Assembly (NCBI GenBank): GCA_910592005.1
Contig: CAJVPP010003008.1
Coordinates: 1 to 12,861 of the forward strand
From: Funneliformis mosseae
Lineage: Eukaryota > Glomeromycota > Glomeromycetes > Glomerales > Glomeraceae
DNA: 12,861 nucleotides
Direction of reading: 5' to 3'
The notes under the pieces are model-generated. The model was not told the DNA's origin and searched no databases. It saw nothing but the letters and a program-made list of their open reading frames with translations. Of this stretch, positions 1 through 8,093 are shown piece by piece (position 1 is the first letter of the stretch; each line of letters begins with the position of its first letter). The translations under genes were made by a program, and so were the position numbers.

Positions 1-374
1 TTTAAATTTTATTTTTTTAAAATTTTGAAAGATTTTTAAGTGTTACAATTTTATTGTTGAGTATAGACTTCCGGCACTATATGAAAAATGTTTTTTACAT
101 CAGTCAATCATGCCGATCTATTATTAGGATAAATCATATTTTAGGGGTTTTTTTTTCTTATTATACAAGGATAAACTAAAACTGTTGAGTAAACATTACT
201 ATAAAATTTTCAAAATTTTATGGAGACCTTTCGATGAGTAAATGATTTATTAGAATCTGGCAGAATAGATTAGACCTATGTTTTTCTTTCTCACTCTCTG
301 TAATGCATATTTTATTTAAAAAATTGCATATAAGTATAGTAAATTCCCTGATGTTTGATATATAGTATTATTCA
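1..374. other. AT-rich stretch without a recognisable gene
   Basis: I see no open frame, RNA gene or repeat that can be supported here. The sequence is AT-rich with short homopolymer runs, for example a run of T near 146-156. It lies just downstream, in minus-strand sense, of the decayed coding fragments that begin at 375, so it may be the 3' flank of that gene. Confidence 0.5.
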
Positions 375-479
375 TTCTTCACCCCACCAATTTTTCAAAC
401 TTTCTGAGGTTAACTCCATTAGGCCACTCGCTTTACTAGATAGTTTATACATTATTTCTTGGCGTTTTATCAATCCATC
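375..479 (-). pseudogene. Exon-like open fragment, 35 codons
   Basis: Read from 479 down to 375, the minus strand gives a plausible protein segment beginning DGLIKRQEIMYKLSSKAS and ending in SLKNWWGEE before a TGA. A TAG lies directly upstream in frame. It may be the C-terminal end of the left-hand gene or a decayed exon. No family was recognised. Confidence 0.25.
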
Positions 480-810
480 CTAAGCGAGCACAAAATATTA
501 GTAAATTTGGTAGAATCAGATTCACATATTGTCTAAATATACCACAAAATACGATATAAGCTCAAACACTCTCATGTACTCTCCTACAGAATGCAACGCA
601 AATGGAAAAACAGCACTTCAAATCTCAACTGCCTTTAAGACCTGGGTTTATAGAGAGATATTTCAATGAGTGTTATACGATCCTCTGTAAGAAAAAATAT
701 TTAATATTAATACACTATTGATATGTTTTACAAGTGATTCACATACCGATTATCTGCATATTATATGTTTTCAGTTTCATTGCTATCTCAATACTAGCAT
801 CGAGATACTT

Positions 811-1033
811 TCAAAAGCAGACGTAAAGAATATCTGCACCTGTATCAATTATTTTCTTTGAGTCGCCAAGTGTATGCTTACGATTTTGTTGCAATAGACC
901 ACTAAAAGACTTCATATTCATGACATCAATATTGTATATGAGGTCTATCCTGAGAGCATCAGCTCTCTTGATCATTAATTCTCCAGTAGGATCATCGACA
1001 AACTTCACGGTCGATATAATTTTCTTTTCTATC
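811..1033 (-). CDS. Candidate exon, unidentified protein
   Basis: The minus-strand frame is open from an AG acceptor-like site (plus-strand 1034-1035) to a stop at 811. It encodes about 70 residues, including KFVDDPTGELMIKRADALR and then KKIIDTGADIL. Composition and hydrophobic spacing look like a genuine alpha/beta protein rather than random AT-rich translation. The frame has no ATG near its beginning, which fits an internal or terminal exon of a longer gene. The Thr-Gly-Ala-Asp phrase near the end is not enough to assign a family. A small exon-like piece further along (642-684), flanked by a TTACAG acceptor, may belong to the same gene. Confidence 0.4.
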
Positions 1034-1303
1034 CTATAGCATATATAAATTTGGTACTTATATTATTATAACATCGAAATAATCCAGAAGCTTACTAGTA
1101 CATTGTGACGTTAACAAATATGTATTCAACTAATTTGAATAGCATTATCACCTTTTCTACCAAAAATTTTCTCTCAGAATTGTGCCTAGGGAGGCTATGA
1201 TTTTGACAATGTTTTATCATCATAAAGCTGAAGATAAGAACAGCGTCAAACGTAAGAAAGATATATTACATTATAAATGATAATAAAGAAGGATTGATAT
1301 TCA

Positions 1304-1586
1304 CAATTCCTTTAACATTATCTCAAATATATCTTGTAGTTTTTGTTTACAGTTTGTTAAGTCTTGAAGTAGCTGTAAAAGATGTTCGGATAGCTCTTTT
1401 CTATCGAACAACTAGTATGTAAATATCAGATTAGCAAGATACTGTATATCGTACTCACTATTGAATACATACTGACAACATTTTTTGTAGCCATTCTGAA
1501 AGCATCTTTTCTAAGCTAGTTAATTGTTTTTATTCTTTCTCGTGATATTCAATTTCGTTAACTATATTCAAGAATTTTTCAGCAAC
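1304..1586 (-). pseudogene. Coiled-coil coding remnant
   Basis: Two consecutive minus-strand stretches are strongly helical. From 1586 to 1461 the frame begins VAEKFLNIVNEIEYHEKE, then has one TAA and continues with QLTSLEKMLSEWLQKML. From 1456 to 1304 another frame contains one TAG and then ELSEHLLQLLQDLTNCK followed by QKLQDIFEIMLKEL, ending at TGA. The heptad-like spacing of Leu and Ile with Glu and Lys between suggests a coiled-coil protein. The isolated in-frame stops and the frame change between the two halves suggest decay. I cannot name the parent protein. Confidence 0.35.
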
Positions 1587-1666
1587 AACCTTTTTTTAGG
1601 GATTTCATTCTTAGAATAATTTTTAGAATTATTGTATCAAATATTTCAAAAGTAAAAATCAGCTTA

Positions 1667-1768
1667 TTTGGAGTTGAAAGCTATTCCATTCTTCTTTTTT
1701 TCATTTGACGTCCAAAATCTGAAAAATTGTTCCCTGATATTCCCTTTATTGTTTATATCATCATTAGC
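1667..1768 (-). pseudogene. Exon-like open fragment, 34 codons
   Basis: The minus-strand frame from 1768 to 1667 reads a charged segment that starts ANDDINNKGN, includes REQFFRFWTSNEKKK, and ends at a TAA. It begins with the same Lys-Ala-Asn phrase and nucleotide core (AAGGCTAA) as the fragment ending at 1888, which hints at an internal duplication. It could be a terminal exon or a retained intron segment. No family was recognised. Confidence 0.25.
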
Positions 1769-1810
1769 CTTAAAAATCTTACTTAAATCTTTTGTAATTG
1801 TAATATACTT

Positions 1811-1888
1811 ACCATCTCACTTTCCTTATTGACATCATCCTTGATTAGACAATGCTTTCGTAAGCTCATTGTTAGCCTTAAAATTGTA
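1811..1888 (-). pseudogene. Short exon-like fragment with frame break
   Basis: Read on the minus strand from 1888, one frame gives a phrase containing NNELTKALSNQ. After a shift of one base near 1840 another frame gives DDVNKESEM, ending at an ATG followed by the strong donor GTAAGT (1807-1812). The frame change suggests a one-base indel in a decayed exon, or that the exon boundaries are different from those I drew. The function is unknown. Confidence 0.25.
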
Positions 1889-1921
1889 CTGAAATTAAAA
1901 AGAAATGATGCATCTCAATAC

Positions 1922-2195
1922 CTGCAGAAAATTTCTGTCATAATTTAGAAAGGGATTTTCGTCATCTTTGTCAATTGGGGCTAAACCAGCATAAGAATTA
2001 GAGTTATTCCATACTAGTAAATTAACTTTTAATAATTGACTTACTCTTATTTTATAATCAACAAGTTTTTCAACACAGTTATTCGTAACTTGGTCAAGCA
2101 TACTATGCGCTTTAATCATTTCTACAGCCTGATTCACCTTGCCAAGGACTGCTTTGTTTTTCCAAAGGTTTCTGATTGATTTGATATTCTTCTTG
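1922..2195 (-). CDS. Candidate exon of the unidentified minus-strand gene
   Basis: This is the longest open piece of the left-hand locus: about 91 codons read from 2195 down to 1922 after the proposed intron acceptor. The frame stays open further upstream to 2222, inside the intron. The translation is balanced and hydrophilic, with a helical section (LDQVTNNCVEKLVDYKIRV) followed by a section containing AGLAPIDKDDENPF. It ends at CAG followed by GTATTG (1916-1921), a plausible donor in phase 0. The nearest CAG acceptor, at 1889-1891, would make an intron of only 33 nt, which is too short to trust, so the real acceptor may be further along. I found no family match. It is probably coding or formerly coding. 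Confidence 0.4.
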
Positions 2196-2301
2196 CTAAT
2201 GTAAAGGAAAGAGGAAAGGTATTAGCAACATGATTTGAATGCAAGGAAACGTAGAGCAAAAATATTAGTAAAAAGTAAGTGAAGAATCTCCGCTTGCTCA
2301 C
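2196..2301 (-). other. Putative spliceosomal intron, 106 nt
   Basis: Read on the minus strand, the stretch starts with GTGAGC (plus-strand 2296-2301) and ends in a pyrimidine-rich tract followed by ATTAG (plus-strand 2196-2219). This is a good donor, tract and acceptor set of a length typical for fungal introns. Joining phase 2 to the downstream frame gives an uninterrupted reading from about 2364 across the junction into the 1922-2195 exon, with a Trp-Lys-Gly at the join. A second GTAAGT donor lies upstream at 2468-2473. Confidence 0.4.
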
Positions 2302-2470
2302 CCTTTCCAATCTGCAATCAGTAAAAGGTAGCAAGTGATTGGGTAGAATGTGGCTATCAATCTCTTAAGATGCACTTATGAGAAGATCTCCCAATTCAGC
2401 AAGTTTGCATGAGACGCACTCGGCAGAGATTTGCAAAGCAATTTTCCATTTTATGTGATTTGAAACAACT

Positions 2471-2776
2471 TACCTTTTTATTATTCAGGAGGCAATGAGC
2501 ATACATAATATGTTCTTAAGTGGATGATTTATTAAGAAGAACTCTATTTAAATATTTGTAAATATTTGGTGGGCTATTTTTTGCTATATGCTAGCGACAT
2601 TTGATATTGCCCATAAATCAAAGTCCAATGATTAGGATCAGTATTAAAAGAATCAAAATGCTTATTGTACCTTTTGCTTATAAAAACAGTCAGCATTTAA
2701 ATAGACATATGAAACAAGAGCATTTTAAGTTGAGATAAACCTATTATTTAGAATAATGTAGCAAGAGAAGATTTGT
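2471..2776. other. Gap between the hAT remnant and the left-hand locus
   Basis: There is no open frame of note. On the minus strand a consensus donor, AAAAG followed by GTAAGT, lies at 2468-2477. It could end a small upstream exon of the left-hand gene, but the preceding sequence has stops in the frames I checked. I looked for hAT terminal inverted repeats here and did not see a convincing one. Confidence 0.35.
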
Positions 2777-3133
2777 TTATTTATCACAAGCGACAAAATA
2801 AAAAGTGAGACGTGATAAAGGGAGATTTTCTTCAAATTGGTTTAAAATATTGATCAGAACATTTCTATAATAAGTGCAATCAGCAAAAGGTTGGTCAATA
2901 ACAGAGACGATATCAAATCGTGAATTTTTAAAATACATCATAGTAAGTGATTCTGGACTTAAATTTTGCCTATCATCATCTAAAATTTTATTATACGTGG
3001 AAAAACTCTTTTTTACCACATAAGAAGAGATTGGCAACCATATATAATTACGTGCTATTTTTTCTAGAAGAAAAAGTTATAATGTAACTTTATCCCAAAA
3101 TTCGTCTAGTTCAGAAAATTCAATAAGATTAAA
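2777..3133 (-). pseudogene. hAT C-terminal dimerisation domain remnant
   Basis: This is the best-preserved part of the hAT remnant. One frame runs from 3133 to 2777 with a single TAA at 3077-3079. Before the stop it reads FSELDEFWDKV. After it comes EKIARNYIWLPIS and then the characteristic series KKSFSTYNKIL, DDDRQNLSPESL and MMYFKN. In hAT transposases this region, with the Ser-Phe-Ser and Asn-Leu-Ser-Pro-Glu motifs, mediates dimerisation. After about 2905 the translation no longer resembles the family, so the true domain end is probably there and the remaining open frame is incidental. Confidence 0.75.
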
Positions 3134-4349
3134 TTGACTATTCCTGAATAAGATATACTGATGGATTAACTAATTCTCTAATAATTTGATAGAAATAGAT
3201 ATCTCAATTAGCAGTTGTTAAAGATAAATATCGTGAATCAAAAACTTGAACAGCCTTAAATAATGAACGTGTAAGATGTTATAATATATAATCAAGTTTT
3301 TTTGAAATACTAGACAAAATGATGATAAAGGAAAATTTAATCTTTATAATATTGTATATATAGTTAGTCCAAAATTATTTAATGTTTTTCTTATAATTAT
3401 TATTCATGCTTCGAGTTGTTGTAATCAACTACAAATTACTGTGCATTATCCTGAATAAATGCTAAATAAATTTCTATTTATCCATTAGATTATTGATCTA
3501 TAAAGGCGGAATTTATTTTTTTCAATTGTTGGTGTTGAATTTTCTTTGTTTTTTTTCTTCATTATAAAATCCACGAATATAATCTAAATTTTGATATACA
3601 TAAAATGTCATACAAAACCAGATATTTCATTTTGCTGTATTAAATAGAGGTATACTTTTTGCATTAGGTACTCCCTGATGTCAAAGATAAATATATAGCA
3701 TATTTTTTAGCTTTTACTATAGACAAAAGTTTGTTTAACATTTGCAAGTAATTGATGTACATCTTGAAAATAATTAATTTACACCTATGCTTTCTAAAAC
3801 ATATAAATTGTAAAAATACTTAATAATATACTTAAATAAATATGAATATAAAATATATTAATTCAATGAGATTTAATATGTGTGCTAAATATAGCAAATG
3901 AATTAATTAAGGCATTAATGGTTTAATACATTGCGATAATACTTTTTTATATAAGATGCTAAATTTGATGTCATTAATTTTGGTATATCAAAAGAAATTT
4001 CTTATAAAACTAAAATTTGAATTATAAGTTGTCTAATTATACAAATCTGTAGTTTTATCTATAATAATTGAAACTCATTTACTATGAAAATATTCTTTAA
4101 GTTGATTAATATGATTTTTGGTAAATATTCATAACGCAAAGTATCTAATTTTGAAATAAATTCTCCTTTATTACAATCTTTATATAGCCAACTTTGAAGT
4201 TTATCTACCTTTTCTAACAAAATATCAGCTTTTACAAATGTATCTACTAAATTATATATAATAGTTTTTTTATTTCAGATGTATCAATAATAGTTTGAAT
4301 AGTTGGTTATTTTTTATTTGTTATTCATTTTTTTCTTTTTATTACGAAG

Positions 4350-4468
4350 GTGTGTTTTAAAATCTATATGAGAAGTAATTGTATTTTTGTTTGAAAATTA
4401 ATACTATGATTACAAAAATGTCACATAAGTTTTCTATTATTCACAAAAAAATCTTCAGAAATTTTCGT
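4350..4468 (-). pseudogene. BED-like zinc finger remnant of the hAT transposase
   Basis: The minus-strand frame from 4468 reads TKISEDFFVNNRKLM, then a TGA in place of the first expected Cys, then HFCNHSINF. After a frameshift the sequence HIDFKTH supplies the His pair. The spacing fits the Cys-x2-Cys ... His-x5-His plan of BED fingers, which bind DNA at the N terminus of many hAT transposases. Confidence 0.6.
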
Positions 4469-6384
4469 ATATACAATAAACAGTAACTATAATAAAAGGT
4501 AGCATTTTGATTAAAATTTTAAGGATAAAAAAAATTGAAATTTTATTATTACTGAAAATTGAAGGAAAAAAAAGAATAGAAATTATACAAAAATTTAAAT
4601 ATTTTTCCATTATTTTTATAACAATTATCATATATATAAATTGTCTTTTTACTCAAAAGATTTTAAATTAATTTCTTTTACTGATTTATGATTATTATTA
4701 GTTAATTGTTATGTATTATAAAAATTTATCAAAAATTCAAAAAATTCCATTTTATTTCATTATACAGCAAAAATTCTGATTTATTTATTTATTATAAAAA
4801 TAGAATTTTTCTGAGTCTTTGACCAATAATAAAATAATAAATATGATCACATAATATAGATCATATACATATAATACATATAACAAATCAGATTTACATA
4901 ATCAAATTAAAATTTTGATCAGCTTATTTGATTATCCAATAAAATTATTTGAAATAATATATTAATAAAATATTAAAAATTTATTGATATCATTTTTTTA
5001 TTAAATTTAATTTGATTTTTTAAATTCTAATAAATTAATTAATTTTAAAAAATAATAATTAGAAGTTAAAGAAGATGAAAATAATTCTTTTTAAATCAAG
5101 TTTTTTATTAAATTCTTATTATTTAAAGCTATGTATTTATAATTGTAATGCTAAATTTAAGAGTAATGATACTTAATTATTTTTAATATAATAATATAAA
5201 ATTTGAAAAAATTATAAAAATGGATTCTTAAAGTTTTCAAAATTTAACAACCAAATTGAAACACATTTAATTTTTCATTCATTTAATAATAAATAATAGC
5301 TTTAATTTAATTATAATTAGCTATTTTTTTTAAGAAAGTTAAGTTCAAAAAATATTATTTTTAGTATATGCTTTTGATTTAATATTTTTAAAGAACACTA
5401 TTTATTTATATTATAAGAGAATTAATTTTTTATTAAAAAATAAGCTGCTAATCTATTATAAAACAATAGAATTAAATAAGATCTCAAACAATATATAAAT
5501 ATAGAAGAGTGATCTAAAATTGAAAATTTTTATTTAGAAAAATTGGTAAATAGCATACTAAGTAGAGTTGAAGCTATAATTAAAGTAAAGGAAATCTTAC
5601 AATATATTAATATCAGATTTAGAAAGTTCATAATTTAAGAATTTTGGCAATATAAATTTTTTTAATAATATAAATAAAGTTTTTAGTAAATTCAATTTAA
5701 AATTTATTAATTTTTTTTTGAAAATGCTAATTTTTGTGATAGTTGAAGGCTTTTGATAAGAAAGTATACATTAATTTTTTATTTTTTAATTTTTAAAAAT
5801 AATTTATTATCTTTATTATCTAATAATTACAAAAATATAAAATTTAATTTATTGGATTCATTATATTAAATCCTATTAAATAGTAGTAATTATGTTTTTA
5901 AAATTGATAGATAGCAAGATATATGAGTTTAAAATTTTAATATATTAAAATATTTAAAAATAATTAAAAATAATTATAATTAATAAGTAAAATTGCCTAT
6001 AAATTTGTAGGTAAAATAATTGAAGGGATAATAAATATATATAATACACTTATAAAATTTTTGTAAAAAAAAAGAAATTCTAAAATTTTTTTTATAATTA
6101 TTTAATTAAAAATCTTTGATTTATAAACTAATATTATTTTTTAGAGGAAATTTATATATCTCATATATCATCATACTCTTCTTCTTATTTTTACTAATTA
6201 CTATACCATTCTGAAATTAAGCAATCTTTTTTTGCTATAAGGTTACTTAATTTTAGGTACTTTTTCTTTTGTAAAAAAAGAAAACAAAAAAAATTACGCA
6301 TTTACTGTAAATTTTTTATGCATGATAAATATTTTGTTATCATATTACGCAAAATAATTATTTATATAATGTAATATAATATTA
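4469..6384. other. Extremely AT-rich intergenic stretch
   Basis: Nearly 2 kb of A/T runs with stops in all frames. I see no gene, RNA or array. It contains simple-sequence patches, a short perfect inverted repeat at 4841-4866, an A/T-rich hairpin-like segment at about 6262-6285 and two copies of ATTACGCA (6293-6300 and 6344-6351). It separates the hAT remnant from the retrotransposon. Its composition is far more AT-biased than the retrotransposon's, which suggests that the element inserted into old, drifted DNA. Confidence 0.6.
4841..4866. repeat. Short perfect inverted repeat
   Basis: ATATGATC (4841-4848) and GATCATAT (4859-4866) are exact reverse complements separated by 10 bases. In such AT-rich DNA an 8-bp match can arise by chance, so no function is claimed. 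Confidence 0.4.
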
Positions 6385-6489
6385 CAATCAATAATCACAC
6401 ACAATCAATCACAAACTTATTTTTAAACTTATTTTAAAATTTAATATATTGTCACAAAAAAACTCTTTCCGCTGATTCCCAATTTCAAT
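6385..6489 (+). promoter_or_regulatory. Putative 5' untranslated leader of the retrotransposon
   Basis: The stretch before the ORF1 start has three copies of CAATCA (6385-6390, 6402-6407 and 6406-6411) in an A/C-rich patch, then becomes richer in C and G from about 6463 up to the ATG. Non-LTR elements often carry an internal promoter in the 5' leader. No promoter motif can be read directly and the true 5' end is unknown. The CAATCA patch is a candidate leader start or insertion-site sequence. It could be tested as a target-site duplication once the 3' end is seen. Confidence 0.3.
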
Positions 6490-7275
6490 ATGACCGGAAA
6501 AAAAAACGGAAACAATAATAACAATAACAAGTCTACCAAGACTCGCTCTTCTTCTCCCAACAATGACCAACAACAACGACCCGCTAAAAAACAGTTTATT
6601 GAGCCTCCTCAACCAACAGAAGCTTCGTCTTCGAAAGATATTTCAGGAAATATCGCGTCCTTCGACATGGAACTTGATACAACTGCTCGCCCACTTAGCA
6701 ACAAAGGAAAGGAACCTGAAACCTCCTCGCCCTCCCAAAATACCCCGATAGATGTTGACCAAGCTTTTGATGCCACTGAAAATGGCCTTATTAACGATAA
6801 TAACAAAGCAAGTGGTATTCACCTTGAAAGAGAAACGGACGCTCCAATTTTCTTTGCCTACTGCGCCGCAGAACGTTTCTTCCCAGCCAAAACTAATCGA
6901 GAAAAACAGAACGAGGCATGTGACCTTTTCGCATCACATTACGCCTCTTTCATTGGTGCATCAGTATGCACTCACCCCGACGACCCCAACAAAAAAATTG
7001 TCCGAATTGGATTTACCTCGTACACTGAAGCCAATCATGCAGTTACTCTTAAGATTCCTTGTTTGGATAACGACACGTTTCTCCCCCTGATCACCAAACC
7101 AGCCGCAAAATATATTCCAAATTTGTCGATCAGAGTAACAGAGATCCCGATCTCCACTACAGAATCAAACTTGAGATCTACATTCTCCTTTTTCGGAAAG
7201 ATCACCAAATGTACTATGTCTACCAAAAATTTATGGCAACAAGCAACGATTACCTTTGAAGAAAGACAGACATGA
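6490..7275 (+). CDS. Retrotransposon ORF1, N-terminal part (RRM-like domain)
   Basis: ORF1 proteins of non-LTR elements bind the element RNA and form the ribonucleoprotein that returns to the genome. This 261-codon piece starts at an ATG with A at -3, just after the composition shift. Residues 1-40 are low complexity (an Asn run, then Ser, Gln and Lys), basic and probably disordered. Residues about 112-205 form a conserved-looking domain I cannot name. Residues about 212-258 look like an RRM: IRVTEIP (214-220) as the RNP2 strand and QQATITFEE as RNP1. It ends at a TGA (7273-7275) one base into an ATGA overlap with the next open frame, which continues the same RRM. This is therefore probably not a natural C terminus but a one-base deletion. 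The alternative is a real stop with reinitiation. Confidence 0.8.
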   Translation: MTGKKNGNNNNNNKSTKTRSSSPNNDQQQRPAKKQFIEPPQPTEASSSKDISGNIASFDMELDTTARPLSNKGKEPETSSPSQNTPIDVDQAFDATENGLINDNNKASGIHLERETDAPIFFAYCAAERFFPAKTNREKQNEACDLFASHYASFIGASVCTHPDDPNKKIVRIGFTSYTEANHAVTLKIPCLDNDTFLPLITKPAAKYIPNLSIRVTEIPISTTESNLRSTFSFFGKITKCTMSTKNLWQQATITFEERQT

Positions 7276-7691
7276 CCACCCTAAATAAACTTAATAGTTA
7301 CTTCGTCCTAAAAGACCTTGTTCGAGTTCATCCTTGCACAATGTCAAATGAAGATGTCCGAAAAAAATCTCAATTTTCCCTTAAACTCACGAACTTACCC
7401 CTTGACACCAACGGCCGTCATCTTATCTTGATCGGCAATGCTATTGAGGCCATTGCTTGGGTCATTCCCAAATCACGCGCTAACTATCGCAACCTGCAAT
7501 ATGCTATCTTCTACTTTAAAGACAAAGAAACGATGGAGACTGCTAAAAATGGAGAAACCTTCTTTCTTGATAGAAAAAGATTAATCTGGGCTGACCCGAA
7601 CTCAAAATTATGTTTTATCTGCCAAACTCCTGGTCACCAGTCGCAAAATTGTCGAAAGAAAAGATCATCTCCTGAAGACCGCCAAACATAA
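7272..7691 (+). CDS. ORF1 continuation: second RRM-like domain and CCHC zinc knuckle
   Basis: This 139-codon frame continues ORF1 after the -1 frame change. Residues 1-25 complete the preceding RRM, including YFVLKDLVRVHPC. Residues 34-108 look like another RRM, with LKLTNLPL as RNP2 and LQYAIFYFKDKE as RNP1. Residues 114-127 are a zinc knuckle. Tandem RRM-like folds and a CCHC knuckle are known in ORF1 proteins of several LINE groups, where they bind RNA. The ATG at 7272 overlaps the upstream TGA, so translation by reinitiation is possible, but there is no independent leader. The frame ends at TAA 7689-7691, after which the same frame stays open for 133 more codons. The stop is therefore likely a Gln codon changed by one C-to-T, not the protein end. 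Confidence 0.75.
   Translation: MTTLNKLNSYFVLKDLVRVHPCTMSNEDVRKKSQFSLKLTNLPLDTNGRHLILIGNAIEAIAWVIPKSRANYRNLQYAIFYFKDKETMETAKNGETFFLDRKRLIWADPNSKLCFICQTPGHQSQNCRKKRSSPEDRQT
7611..7652 (+). other. CCHC zinc knuckle in ORF1
   Basis: CFICQTPGHQSQNC fits Cys-x2-Cys-x4-His-x4-Cys exactly, followed by a basic KKR. This retroviral-type knuckle binds single-stranded nucleic acid in ORF1 and Gag proteins. Confidence 0.93.
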
Positions 7692-8090
7692 CAACTTTAC
7701 CAAAGATTCCAACCGGCACAATTTCGCAATTATCGGGCCCCTATCATCAACCCCAAACCGTCTGATCCTAACAAATCAGCATCAAACACAAAGAATCAAT
7801 CTACCAAAGATCTACTAAAAAGAAACAATGATCCAAAGAGCCCAAATACCAATCCAAAACCTGTAATTAATACTCCCAAACAACCTACTAACAAACCAAA
7901 TCCTCCTCTTACCTTTCAATCTAACAAACCCAAGCAACCCTTTAACAATAAAGGCGAAGAAACCTTAGATGCAAGTATCCATGCTCACAATTCTTGGGCG
8001 GACGACTACGAAAACAATTATAGTTACCGCAGTTCTAAAGACAACAATGGTCAAAATGAGCAACCTGATATGCTCATTAAAATCTCAAAC
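7692..8090 (+). pseudogene. ORF1 linker segment between two in-frame TAA codons
   Basis: The frame of the zinc-knuckle piece is open for all 133 codons between TAA 7689-7691 and TAA 8091-8093. The translation is rich in Pro, Asn, Lys, Ser and Gln, for example NTPKQPTNKPNPPL, then an acidic/aromatic patch (NSWADDYENNYSYRSS). It has no ATG until about 8070, so it cannot be an independent gene and must be the middle of ORF1. Such disordered linkers after the zinc knuckle are unremarkable in ORF1 proteins. It is translated only if the upstream TAA is absent in active copies, read through, or a sequencing error. Confidence 0.7.
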
Positions 8091-8093
8091 TAA

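Larger units (their letters stand above)
375..2470 (-). pseudogene. Unidentified multi-exon gene or its decayed remains
   Basis: On the minus strand, reading from 2470 down to 375, there is a series of stretches whose translation looks protein-like, rich in Lys, Glu, Leu, Asn and Asp, unlike the AT-rich noise around them. The main pieces are 1922-2195, 1667-1768, 1461-1586, 1304-1456, 811-1033 and 375-479. Some are bounded by good splice-like signals: GTGAGC at 2296-2301 with a pyrimidine-rich AG acceptor at 2196-2219, and GTAAGT at 1807-1812. Others contain single in-frame stops (in 1304-1456 and 1461-1586) or need a frame change near 1840. I do not recognise the protein. Several segments would form coiled coils. 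Either this is an intron-rich gene whose exons I cannot join with confidence, or a pseudogene; the internal stops favour the latter. The hAT fragment lies upstream on the same strand but seems a separate locus. Confidence 0.4.
2777..4468 (-). pseudogene. Decayed hAT-superfamily DNA transposase (BED zinc finger type)
   Basis: Reading the minus strand from 4468 down to 2777, the fragments of a hAT transposase appear in the correct order, in shifting frames. First is a BED-finger-like HFCNHSINFQTK (4376-4420), preceded by a TGA where a first Cys is expected, and later the His pair of HIDFKTH (4350-4370). Next comes VKADILLEKVDKL (in 4119-4253), then SIIIDKTTDLYN with the DKTTD core at 4045-4059, then KKVLSQCIKPLMP (about 3905-3955). 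AHILNL lies within 3862-3900. FKAVQVFDSRYL is at about 3220-3260, and ELVNPSVYLIQE follows, ending at a TAG where Trp is usual. Last is the dimerisation region with KKSFSTYNKIL and NLSPESLTMMYF. At least six stops and several frameshifts make it non-functional. Identification rests on the ordered motifs; terminal repeats were not found. Confidence 0.8.

Noticed and set aside
2134..2334. Minus-strand open frame with a hydrophobic stretch
   Set aside because: Most of it coincides with the proposed intron 2196-2301. The hydrophobic run is the translated pyrimidine-rich tract, not a membrane protein.
6260..6290. Terminator-like hairpin of T and A runs
   Set aside because: The arms are simple A/T runs with G/C interruptions in an AT-rich eukaryotic intergenic region. 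Such pairings are expected by chance, and bacterial-type terminators do not apply.
6409..7226. Minus-strand and shifted-frame open frames over ORF1 (6409-6612, 6609-6806, 7035-7226, 6563-6751, 6752-7090)
   Set aside because: All overlap the ORF1 frame, which carries the RRM-like motifs and the good start context. Their translations are low complexity or unstructured.
7240..7275. Programmed -1 ribosomal frameshift in ORF1
   Set aside because: No X-XXY-YYZ slippery heptamer and no obvious downstream stem is seen at the frame change. A one-base deletion explains it better.
7240..7300. Intron at the ORF1 frame change
   Set aside because: No GT...AG pair with a pyrimidine tract lies around the junction, and protein similarity to the RRM pattern continues directly across it.
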